Below are positions 1 to 5,368 of a stretch of 5,600 nt of DNA, piece after piece (position 1 is the stretch's first letter; each line of letters opens with the position of its first letter). The notes beneath the pieces are model-generated. The model ran no database searches. It saw nothing but the letters and a program-made list of their open reading frames with translations, and was not told the DNA's origin. Location: assembly GCA_049287565.1 (NCBI GenBank), contig JBAQGA010000080.1, forward strand, positions 1 to 5,600, written 5' to 3'. This DNA is from UBA8522 sp049287565 (lineage in GTDB: Bacteria > Acidobacteriota > Aminicenantia > Aminicenantales > UBA8522). Both the position numbers and the translations under genes were made by a program.

Positions 1-6
1 CTCAAG

Positions 7-67
7 CCCCCGTAGCGGAGGGGGGACCCATCGTTCCGATGGGGGGAACCGACGGGACTGGTTCCCC
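7..67. repeat. Tandem G/C-rich hairpins (three in a row)
   Basis: Three inverted repeats follow one another with almost no gap. The first pairs CCCCCG (7-12) with CGG-A-GGG (16-22), with one bulged A. The second is a perfect 7-bp stem, CCCATCG (27-33) with CGATGGG (37-43), around a TTC loop. The third is a perfect 8-bp stem, GGGGAACC (43-50) with GGTTCCCC (60-67), around a 9-base loop. No T-tract follows, so they do not look like intrinsic terminators. They may be the edge of a palindromic repeat cluster or the 3' end of a structured transcript from outside the window. No gene is seen in 1-187; reading frames there extend the deaminase frame but lack family similarity. Confidence 0.5.
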
Positions 68-142
68 GGGGTGCGGGGGCAGAGGGCGGCCTCCCGTGAC
101 CATCATGGGGTTCGTGGAAATGAGGATGCCCACCTGCTGCGG

Positions 143-171
143 TTGACTTGGGTGCATCGGGCCGCTAGAAT
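143..171 (+). promoter_or_regulatory. Sigma-70-type promoter for the deaminase-protease pair
   Basis: TTGACT (143-148) and TAGAAT (166-171) are separated by exactly 17 bases, close to the TTGACA-17-TATAAT consensus. Transcription would begin near 178, just ahead of the ATG at 188. This position argues against translation starting at the upstream in-frame ATG at 71, which would lie outside the transcript. It would drive both the deaminase and the protease gene behind it. Confidence 0.6.
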
Positions 172-187
172 CTGGGCCATCCCTGAA

Positions 188-676
188 ATGTTCGAATCGT
201 CGCGGCGCCGGCAAGCAAAAAAATTCATGAAGAAGGCCGTAGCCCAGGCCTTTCTGGGAATGAGGAAAAACCACGGGGGGCCTTTCGGAGCGGTAATCGT
301 CAGGGACGGGGAAGTGATTGCCAGGGCCCACAACCTTGTCCTCAAGACCCACGACCCGACCGCCCACGCCGAGATCGTGGCCATCCGGCGTGCCGCGGCC
401 AAGCTCAAGCGGTTCGACCTCTCGGACTGCGAGATCTATTCCACCGGCGAGCCCTGCCCGATGTGCCTGGCGGCCATGTTCTGGGCGGGAATCCGTAAGG
501 TCTATTACGGCTGCACGAGAAAGGACGCCGAGAGGATCGGGTTCCGGGACAGGCGCCTTTACGATCTGATCAGAAAACGCAAACCCGGCGTCGTCGAGAA
601 AATCAAGCTGGAGCGCCACGAATGCCTGAAGCCGTTCCAGGAATGGAGCCGGATAAAAGACCGGGTGATGTATTGA
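188..676 (+). CDS. guaD: Guanine deaminase-type cytidine/deoxycytidylate deaminase family protein
   Basis: The product is a 162-residue cytosolic zinc hydrolase that probably deaminates guanine to xanthine and ammonia in purine salvage and catabolism. The two signature motifs of the CDA fold are present: TAHAE, with zinc ligand His60 and proton-shuttling Glu62, and PCPMC, with zinc ligands Cys90 and Cys93. The GGPFGAVIV strand precedes them. The C-terminal tail (KPFQEW..., ending in a terminal Tyr) matches the domain-swapped tail of Bacillus subtilis GuaD as I remember it (156 residues) and is unlike the short tail of the tRNA editing enzyme TadA. I chose ATG 188 because it gives the family length and lies just after the predicted promoter. 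ATG 227 would cut into the first helix, and ATG 71 adds 39 residues with no family counterpart. No Shine-Dalgarno is seen before 188; the leader would be only about 10 bases. A protease gene follows 14 bases after the stop. Guanosine or another aminated purine or triazine remains a possible substrate. Confidence 0.82.
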   Translation: MFESSRRRQAKKFMKKAVAQAFLGMRKNHGGPFGAVIVRDGEVIARAHNLVLKTHDPTAHAEIVAIRRAAAKLKRFDLSDCEIYSTGEPCPMCLAAMFWAGIRKVYYGCTRKDAERIGFRDRRLYDLIRKRKPGVVEKIKLERHECLKPFQEWSRIKDRVMY

Positions 677-677
677 C

Positions 678-684
678 AAGGAGG
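678..684 (+). promoter_or_regulatory. Strong ribosome binding site that fixes a TTG start
   Basis: AAGGAGG is a perfect anti-16S match. It sits immediately after the deaminase stop codon and six bases before TTG at 691. It decides the start of the protease: the only upstream in-frame ATGs, at 622 and 643, lie inside the deaminase gene, have no comparable site, and would bury the signal peptide 16-23 residues into the protein. Confidence 0.75.
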
Positions 685-690
685 TCGGGC

Positions 691-2181
691 TTGATAAAGC
701 GTCCCGTCATAGGAATCTTGGTTTTGCTGCTTTTCGGCGTTTCCCTCCCCTCGGCCGCCCAAGTAACGGGGATGACGGAACAAAAGCTCGACCGTATCTT
801 TGCCGAAGGGAAAGACGCCTTTTACACGACCATCGGTACGATCATCGATAGACACTTCATGAAACCAGAGCTGGACGGGGCCGACCTCGCCAGGCTGCTG
901 AACGCGCGGCACGAGATCCCCTATCTCTTCGAACGGCTGATGATCTTCGCCTACCAGAAGGATGCTCCGCTCTACGAAGAGTGGGCCAGGAAGGGAGACG
1001 AGGAGTCGCTCGGAAGGTTCAGGGAAAAGTTCCTGGGGCTTTCTCAGGACTACGCCGCCCGGTTCGTCGGCTCGCTCTTCCGCAAAACCCGTCTTTACGA
1101 ATTCGAGACGGCCCTCCCTCACAACAAGGGTAAAGGGCGGCTGGACCTGGTCCTCCAGTCGATCGGGTTCAACGCCCGGAATGACCTCCCCGATATCCCC
1201 CGCGAAAAATGGTTCTCCAATCCTATAAAGCAGGACCTCACGGCCCAGTGGGCCGTCGATGCCGTCAGGGCGAGAGAATGCTGGCCGAGGACGAAGGGGT
1301 CAGGGGTGGTCGTCGCCGTCCTCGACTCGGGCGTAGACCCTTACAACACCCTCTTCAAGGACAGGCTTGTTCCCGGTTTCAATTTTCTAAAGCGGACACA
1401 AGCTCCCTGGAGGGACGAGGACGTTCCCGCGATCGACTACGGCCTGCACGGCACCGGCGTTTCTTCCGTCCTCTTGGCCATCGCTCCCGAGTGCCGGATC
1501 ATGCCCGTCCGGGTCATGGATTCCGACACCATGAACGACCCGGTCTTCGATTACTGGATGCATGAATTCGAGGCGGCCGGCATCTATTACGCCGTCCACC
1601 ACGGTGCCCAGGTCATCTCGATCAGCGCCGCCCTCCATGCTTCGCAGCCGGTCGTGGCCGAAGCGGTCCGGTATGCCTACAAACAAAATGCCCTCATCTG
1701 CAGCTCAGCCGGCAACATTTCCCGCAGCCAGTTCGGGCTGAACCCCGACGACGCGTTTTACCGGGCCTTTGACAGCGAAGTCATCCTCATAGGGGGCGTG
1801 GAAAGACAGGGCACGGCTTACCGGCCCTGGCTCTATACCCTGCCTAATCCCCTGGTCGATGCGGCCGCTCCGTCGGCCGAAATATTTGTCTTGGTTCCTT
1901 CTTATATCTCCGAGGTCAAGGACGATTATGTCGCCGGGACGTCCCTGGCCGCGCCGATTGCCGCGGGTATAGTGGCCTTGCTGCGGAGCGCCGTGCCCCC
2001 TTCGGCCGAACTCCTGGCGAAACCGGCCGCCTATTGCCGTCTGGTATCCCGGTGCCTCCGAGAGACCGCCCGCCTGGATGCTCTAGACGTCGTCGAGCCG
2101 AATGACGTGGTGGGTCGGGGACTCCTGGACGCGGCCGCCGCCATCGCGATGATGGAACGGCTGGTCAGCCCCGAGCACTGA
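691..2181 (+). CDS. Exported subtilisin-like (S8 family) serine protease
   Basis: This is a secreted or periplasmic serine endopeptidase of 496 residues starting at TTG. Residues 1-23 form a Sec signal peptide: an Ile-Lys-Arg start, a hydrophobic run rich in Leu, Val and Ile, then PSAA with likely cleavage before Gln24. No lipobox Cys is present. Residues about 24-195 are charged, apparently mostly helical, and match no propeptide domain I recognise. The catalytic domain runs from about 200 to 490 and carries the full triad: Asp212 in AVLDSGVD, His253 in LHGTGVSS and Ser418 in AGTSLAAP. The oxyanion-hole Asn342 lies in SSAGN. The usual HGTHVAG reads HGTGVSS, so the second His is Gly, which is not catalytic. 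The chain closes with GRGLLDAAAAIA, the typical last subtilase helix. The gene is coupled to the deaminase upstream (14-base gap) and shares its promoter. The natural substrate is unknown; autoprocessing of the N-terminal region is inferred. Confidence 0.85.
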   Translation: MIKRPVIGILVLLLFGVSLPSAAQVTGMTEQKLDRIFAEGKDAFYTTIGTIIDRHFMKPELDGADLARLLNARHEIPYLFERLMIFAYQKDAPLYEEWARKGDEESLGRFREKFLGLSQDYAARFVGSLFRKTRLYEFETALPHNKGKGRLDLVLQSIGFNARNDLPDIPREKWFSNPIKQDLTAQWAVDAVRARECWPRTKGSGVVVAVLDSGVDPYNTLFKDRLVPGFNFLKRTQAPWRDEDVPAIDYGLHGTGVSSVLLAIAPECRIMPVRVMDSDTMNDPVFDYWMHEFEAAGIYYAVHHGAQVISISAALHASQPVVAEAVRYAYKQNALICSSAGNISRSQFGLNPDDAFYRAFDSEVILIGGVERQGTAYRPWLYTLPNPLVDAAAPSAEIFVLVPSYISEVKDDYVAGTSLAAPIAAGIVALLRSAVPPSAELLAKPAAYCRLVSRCLRETARLDALDVVEPNDVVGRGLLDAAAAIAMMERLVSPEH

Positions 2182-2216
2182 GAAACGGGAAACCCTGCCA
2201 ATTTCGTCGATTTAAA

Positions 2217-3110
2217 TCAAGAGATGCCGGCCAGAGCGATCAAGGCCCGCATCAGCTTGAACCCCTCCAGGTAATCGGCCGAAGAAAAGGCGACTCCCCG
2301 CGCCCCTGTCTTTTTGACCTGGGGGACGAGCATCGGCATCTCGGCCTGGGCGCTGGTGTGGAACTCAAGCTCGAATGCGTAGGGGGCATTGGGCCTGAAG
2401 ACCGGCATCTTCCCTCTCCTCAGCAGCGCCTCCTTGGCGCCTTCCTTCAGGCGCTTCCGGGCTACCTCCTGCGGAAGATTAGCGGCCGCATATCTTCCCA
2501 CGGCGTCCTTGACGGCCACCGTGATGAGCGTCTCTCCCAGTATGGACTTGGCCTGGGCGCACGTTTCGGTGTCGCCGCTCAGCATGACCACCGGCACGTT
2601 GAAATAGCCGGCGATCGCGGCGTTGAGCCCCAGTTCAGGCATTTCACGGCCGTTGACCTTGATCGACCGGATGGTGGCGCCGGAGTAGGTGTGGTCGAGG
2701 ATGGCCTCGGCCGTCCCGGCCCGGGCATGGTAGCCGACGAAGATACATGCGTCAAAGGTATCATCTATCCCCTGCATCATCGAAAGCGGCTTGGGGGAAC
2801 CGGAGATCAGGCCGGCCCTGGGGTCGAGCTCGTCGGCGACGATGTTCCGCATGTTCCCATGCGAATCGTTGACGATGACCTCGCTCGCTCCGGCTTCGAA
2901 CAGCCCGGCGATGACGGCGTTGACGTCTTCGACCATCCATTTCCGGGCGGCGCCGTACTCCGGGGAATCGGATGAGGTCTGCCTCCCCTGGACAACCCCC
3001 CAGATCCCTTCCATGTCGACCGAGATGAAGACCTTGGGACCGGCCTTCTCGGCGGCCTCGGCCGCGCCCAAAAGAAGAACAACCAGAACCGCTAAAAATA
3101 CTTTTTTCAT
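2217..3110 (-). CDS. dppA: Exported M55 family zinc D-aminopeptidase (DppA-like)
   Basis: The product is a 297-residue zinc peptidase of family M55, whose characterised member, B. subtilis DppA, removes N-terminal D-amino acids from short peptides. The family's zinc and catalytic residues are visible: Asp32 and Glu34 in SVDMEG, His84 in NDSH, His128 in GYHARA, His140 in LDHTYSG (catalytic His position) and Glu159 in PELGLNA. Residues 1-19 or 20 form a Sec signal peptide (MKK, then a Val/Leu/Ala core, then AEA). The mature part is therefore about 277 residues, close to the 274 of cytoplasmic DppA, and it probably acts outside the cytoplasm on D-Ala-containing or wall-derived peptides. The start has a clear Shine-Dalgarno AAGGAG (3122-3117, six-base spacer). 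The gene begins 20 bases after the fhs stop, so the two are probably cotranscribed. Its TGA lies within the palindrome GATTTAAATC. The symbol is given by family resemblance; substrate and any oligopeptide transporter are not shown here. Confidence 0.85.
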   Translation of the reverse strand: MKKVFLAVLVVLLLGAAEAAEKAGPKVFISVDMEGIWGVVQGRQTSSDSPEYGAARKWMVEDVNAVIAGLFEAGASEVIVNDSHGNMRNIVADELDPRAGLISGSPKPLSMMQGIDDTFDACIFVGYHARAGTAEAILDHTYSGATIRSIKVNGREMPELGLNAAIAGYFNVPVVMLSGDTETCAQAKSILGETLITVAVKDAVGRYAAANLPQEVARKRLKEGAKEALLRRGKMPVFRPNAPYAFELEFHTSAQAEMPMLVPQVKKTGARGVAFSSADYLEGFKLMRALIALAGIS

Positions 3111-3130
3111 GGACGACTCCTTTTTTCGGC

Positions 3131-4804
3131 TCAGGATAGCCCAACGATCTCGCCGTCGTCGGTCAGGTCCACCCTCTCGGCCGTCGGCGTGGACGGCAGG
3201 CCGGGCATGGTCATGATGTCGCCGCAGTAGACGACAACAAAACCGGCGCCGACGCTCAGCGAGACGTCGGTCACGATCAAGGTAAATCCCTGCGGACGAC
3301 CGAGCGCCTCGTCGTCGTCGGACAGGGAATACTGCGTCTTGGCGATGCAGATGGGGAACCGGCCGAATCCGCCCTCTTCCATCCGCAGGATCTTCCGCCT
3401 GACCTTCCCCTCCATGGCGATGCCGGCGGCTCCGTAGATCTTCCGGGCGACCGTTTCGATCTTGTCGACGAGCGACATTTCTGCGGGGTAGAGGAACCGG
3501 AAGTCCGCCTTGTCCTCGGCGATGGCCTTCATCACCTCTTGCGCCACTTCCACCCCGCCCCGGCCTCCTTGGCCGTGGACATCGCTCAGGGCGGCTCTCG
3601 CTTTCTTGGCCCGACAGAGCTCGAGGAAGTTGGCCACTTCGGCGTCCGTATCACCGGGGAACCTGTTGAGAGCGACCACGAACGGGACCCCATAGAGGGC
3701 CATGTTCTCCATGTGCTTTTCCAGGTTGGCGAACCCCTTTTCGACGGCCGCCGGGTTCTCGGCCTTGACGTCCTTTAATTTCACTCCGCCGTGGAGCTTG
3801 AGCGCCCGGAGTGTCGCCACCAGGACGCAGGCATCGGGGGGCGCGATGTGCCCGGTCCGGACGACGATGTCGAAGAACTTTTCCGCGCCCAGGTCGGAGG
3901 CGAAGCCGGTCTCGGTGACTACATAATCGGCCAGGCTGAGGGCGAGCCGGGTGGCGACGACCGAATTCGTGCCGTGGGCAATGTTGGCGAACGGCCCGCC
4001 GTGAACGATGGCCGGCGTCCCTTCGAGGGTTTGAACGAGGTTCGGCCTCATGGCGTCCCGGAGCAGCGCGGCCATCGCGCCTTGCGCGCCAATCTGGCGG
4101 GCGAATACGGGTTTCGCATCCTGCCCGTAGCCGATGACGATATTTCCCAATCTCTCCTTAAGCTCTTTCAGATCGGCCGAGAGACAGAGGATAGCCATGA
4201 CCTCGGAAGCGGCCGTGATGTCGAAGCCGCTCTCGCGGGCGATGCCGCGCAGCGGTCCGCCGATCCCGACCACGACGTCGCGCAGGACCCGGTCATCCAT
4301 GTCCATGACCCTCTTCCAGGTGACGGTCCGGCAGTCGATCAGGCCGCAGACGCCGTCGAAGTGGAGGCGGTTGTCGACCATGGCGGCCAGCAGGTTATGG
4401 GCCGCGGTGACGGCGTGGATGTCGCCGGTGAAGTGGAGGTTGATCTCGTCGCGGGGAGCGATCTGGGCGTACCCGCCGCCGGTGGCTCCTCCCTTGAGCC
4501 CGAACACCGGGCCGAGGGAAGGCTCCCGGACAGCGACGATCGCCTTCTTCTTTAAATGTCCGAAGGCATCCGCCAGCCCGATGGCTGTCGTCGTCTTCCC
4601 TTCGCCCGCCGGCGTGGGCGTCATCGCCGTGACCATGATGAGCTTTCCTTTGACAGGGAGATCCTTGACCGGCTCGGGCCAGGGGATCTTGGCCTTGTAG
4701 GGGCCGTATTTTTCGAGGTGTTTGGCAGGAATCCCCGCCCGTTCGGCGATTTCCTCGATCGGCCTCATGGGTTGCTTTTTGGCGATCTCTCTATCATCCG
4801 GCAT
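3131..4804 (-). CDS. fhs: Formate--tetrahydrofolate ligase
   Basis: Fhs joins formate to tetrahydrofolate with ATP to give 10-formyl-THF, feeding purine synthesis, fMet-tRNA, serine-glycine C1 metabolism or the methyl branch of the Wood-Ljungdahl pathway. The protein is 557 residues from ATG 4804, the usual family length. It shows the P-loop TPTPAGEGKTTT (62-73), EPSLGPVFGLKGGATGGGYA, the FTGDIHAVTAAHNLLAA block, ETGFASDLGAEKFFD, GFGRFPICIAKTQYS and the C-terminal GDIMTMPGLPSTPTAE. I chose ATG 4804 over GTG 4810 because the Shine-Dalgarno GGAGG (4814-4810) overlaps that GTG and sits five bases ahead of the ATG. One oddity is that the block normally reading SEVWAKGGEGG reads SDVHGQGGRGG, so the Trp that stacks on the pterin in the Moorella enzyme (W412) is His410 here, while the partner Phe (F384 in Moorella) is kept as Phe382. 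A dppA-like gene follows 20 bases downstream. No other C1-pathway gene is in the window, so acetogenesis cannot be claimed. Confidence 0.96.
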   Translation of the reverse strand: MPDDREIAKKQPMRPIEEIAERAGIPAKHLEKYGPYKAKIPWPEPVKDLPVKGKLIMVTAMTPTPAGEGKTTTAIGLADAFGHLKKKAIVAVREPSLGPVFGLKGGATGGGYAQIAPRDEINLHFTGDIHAVTAAHNLLAAMVDNRLHFDGVCGLIDCRTVTWKRVMDMDDRVLRDVVVGIGGPLRGIARESGFDITAASEVMAILCLSADLKELKERLGNIVIGYGQDAKPVFARQIGAQGAMAALLRDAMRPNLVQTLEGTPAIVHGGPFANIAHGTNSVVATRLALSLADYVVTETGFASDLGAEKFFDIVVRTGHIAPPDACVLVATLRALKLHGGVKLKDVKAENPAAVEKGFANLEKHMENMALYGVPFVVALNRFPGDTDAEVANFLELCRAKKARAALSDVHGQGGRGGVEVAQEVMKAIAEDKADFRFLYPAEMSLVDKIETVARKIYGAAGIAMEGKVRRKILRMEEGGFGRFPICIAKTQYSLSDDDEALGRPQGFTLIVTDVSLSVGAGFVVVYCGDIMTMPGLPSTPTAERVDLTDDGEIVGLS

Positions 4805-4841
4805 GGCCACCTCCCTGCGCTGAGTTTACAGAATTGGGGAC

Positions 4842-4869
4842 AGTATATCAATTTCCTAATTGTCCTCAA
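4842..4869 (-). promoter_or_regulatory. Putative fhs promoter carried on the palindrome's left arm
   Basis: Read on the minus strand, TTGAGG (4869-4864) is followed after 16 bases by TATACT (4847-4842). A TG lies one base before the -10 hexamer, giving an extended -10. Transcription would start near 4835, leaving a leader of about 30 bases before the fhs ATG at 4804. No other promoter-like pair is seen between the palindrome and fhs. Confidence 0.45.
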
Positions 4870-4892
4870 TTTTTGTCCCTCAGACCAGCGAA

Positions 4893-4919
4893 TTGAGCGA
4901 ATTGGGAAAACCATATACT
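4893..4919 (+). promoter_or_regulatory. Weak promoter-like pair on the palindrome's right arm
   Basis: TTGAGC (4893-4898) and TATACT (4914-4919) are separated by 15 bases, which is shorter than ideal, and there is no TG extension. It mirrors the fhs-directed pair because the element is palindromic. It would start transcription near 4926, about 40 bases before the small membrane protein gene. Confidence 0.25.
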
Positions 4920-4965
4920 GTCCCCTTTTTTTATATTTTTGCGTATATTATTAAGGGGAAATATT

Positions 4966-5226
4966 ATGGCAAATGCACTCTTGATATTGGCTCTCGTGTG
5001 CGTGGGTTTATTCGTCATCTTTTCGATAATGATCGTGCATGAACTTTCCAAGCGGCGAGTTAAGATCAACTTTATTTTGTTGAGGCTTTACCTCATCAAA
5101 TACATCCACCAGTACAAGCAGCTCACTTTGAAAGAGACGGGGAAGATCGGCCCCCTTTATTATCCCTGCATCATATCGGTCAACCTGGCGCTCGTTTTTG
5201 CCATCGTGGGCCTTATATTGAGGTGA
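4966..5226 (+). CDS. Small hypothetical membrane protein with two predicted helices
   Basis: I do not recognise this 86-residue protein. Residues 2-24 form a strongly hydrophobic helix (Ala, Leu, Ile, Val, Phe-rich). It is followed by a basic cytosol-type loop with SKRR at 28-31 and several Lys, Arg and Tyr residues to about residue 61. A second hydrophobic helix spans about 65-85, and the protein ends in Arg. The hairpin topology with a positively charged middle predicts both termini outside and the loop in the cytoplasm. The start at ATG 4966 has AAGGGG (4953-4958) seven bases upstream; an in-frame ATG at 4939 lacks such a site. The codons are richer in A and T than those of the neighbouring genes. 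The gene stands alone, between the 90-bp palindrome and a partial repeat copy at 5250. It could be an orphan gene or part of a repeat-borne cassette; no function is proposed. Confidence 0.6.
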   Translation: MANALLILALVCVGLFVIFSIMIVHELSKRRVKINFILLRLYLIKYIHQYKQLTLKETGKIGPLYYPCIISVNLALVFAIVGLILR

Positions 5227-5249
5227 TCATCCCCCCTCATTTCATATAT

Positions 5250-5261
5250 AGAATTGGGGAC
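5250..5261 (+). repeat. Partial copy of the palindromic repeat end
   Basis: AGAATTGGGGAC is identical to 4830-4841, the left boundary of the 90-bp palindrome, and has the same orientation about 420 bases downstream. Beyond it the sequence diverges (GAAGTAATATTT), and no matching CTGTCCCC arm is found before the window end. It is either a decayed half-element or the edge of a related repeat. An A/T-rich spacer without a gene surrounds it (5227-5335). Confidence 0.5.
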
Positions 5262-5335
5262 GAAGTAATATTTTTCTCGTTATTTCAGTAGCCACCGCTA
5301 TCCACGATATGAGCAACTTAGGAGTGGAAAAGCGA

Positions 5336-5368
5336 CCTCGAAGGTTTAGCCTTCCTGAGGCGTTTTTT
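5336..5368 (+). terminator. Possible intrinsic terminator after the small membrane protein gene
   Basis: GAAGG (5340-5344) pairs with CCTTC (5350-5354) around the loop TTTAG. CCTC (5336-5339) pairs with GAGG (5357-5360) after a two-base bulge. Six Ts follow at 5363-5368. The shape fits a rho-independent terminator on the plus strand, about 110 bases after the small gene's stop. It may instead be the first stem of the hairpin-rich block that follows. Confidence 0.4.

Larger units (their letters stand above)
4836..4925. repeat. 90-bp imperfect palindrome, REP/MITE-like, with GGGGACAG ends
   Basis: The outer 13 bases are a perfect inverted repeat: GGGGACAGTATAT (4836-4848) against ATATACTGTCCCC (4913-4925). 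Pairing continues inward: TTTCC..AATT (4852-4861) against AATT..GGAAA (4900-4909), then CTCAATT (4865-4871) against AATTGAG (4891-4897), leaving a loop of about 19 bases. Almost the whole element can therefore fold into one long hairpin. A run of seven Ts follows on the plus strand. The ends resemble the GGGGACAG repeats that I recall accompanying REP-associated (Y1/RAYT-type) transposases in many bacterial genomes; no transposase gene is in the window. The element fills the divergent gap between fhs and the small membrane protein gene. Confidence 0.7.

Noticed and set aside
71..187. N-terminal extension of the deaminase from ATG 71
   Set aside because: The 39 extra residues resemble no deaminase, the region holds the predicted promoter, and the family length is met from ATG 188.
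622..690. ATG 622 as the protease start, overlapping the deaminase gene
   Set aside because: It has no ribosome site and would place 23 polar residues before the signal peptide; TTG 691 has a perfect AAGGAGG six bases upstream.
2182..2216. Bidirectional terminator between the two converging operons
   Set aside because: Only a 3-bp GGG-AAA-CCC stem is visible and there is no T-tract in either direction.
2209..2218. 10-bp palindrome GATTTAAATC at the dppA-like stop
   Set aside because: It has no loop or T-tract and overlaps a stop codon; it is short enough to occur by chance and no role is supported.
4805..4810. GTG 4810 as the fhs start
   Set aside because: The GTG overlaps the Shine-Dalgarno GGAGG itself, which is correctly spaced for ATG 4804.
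4836..4932. The palindrome plus seven Ts as a plus-strand terminator
   Set aside because: No plus-strand gene lies upstream within range; fhs occupies the opposite strand, so there is nothing obvious to terminate.
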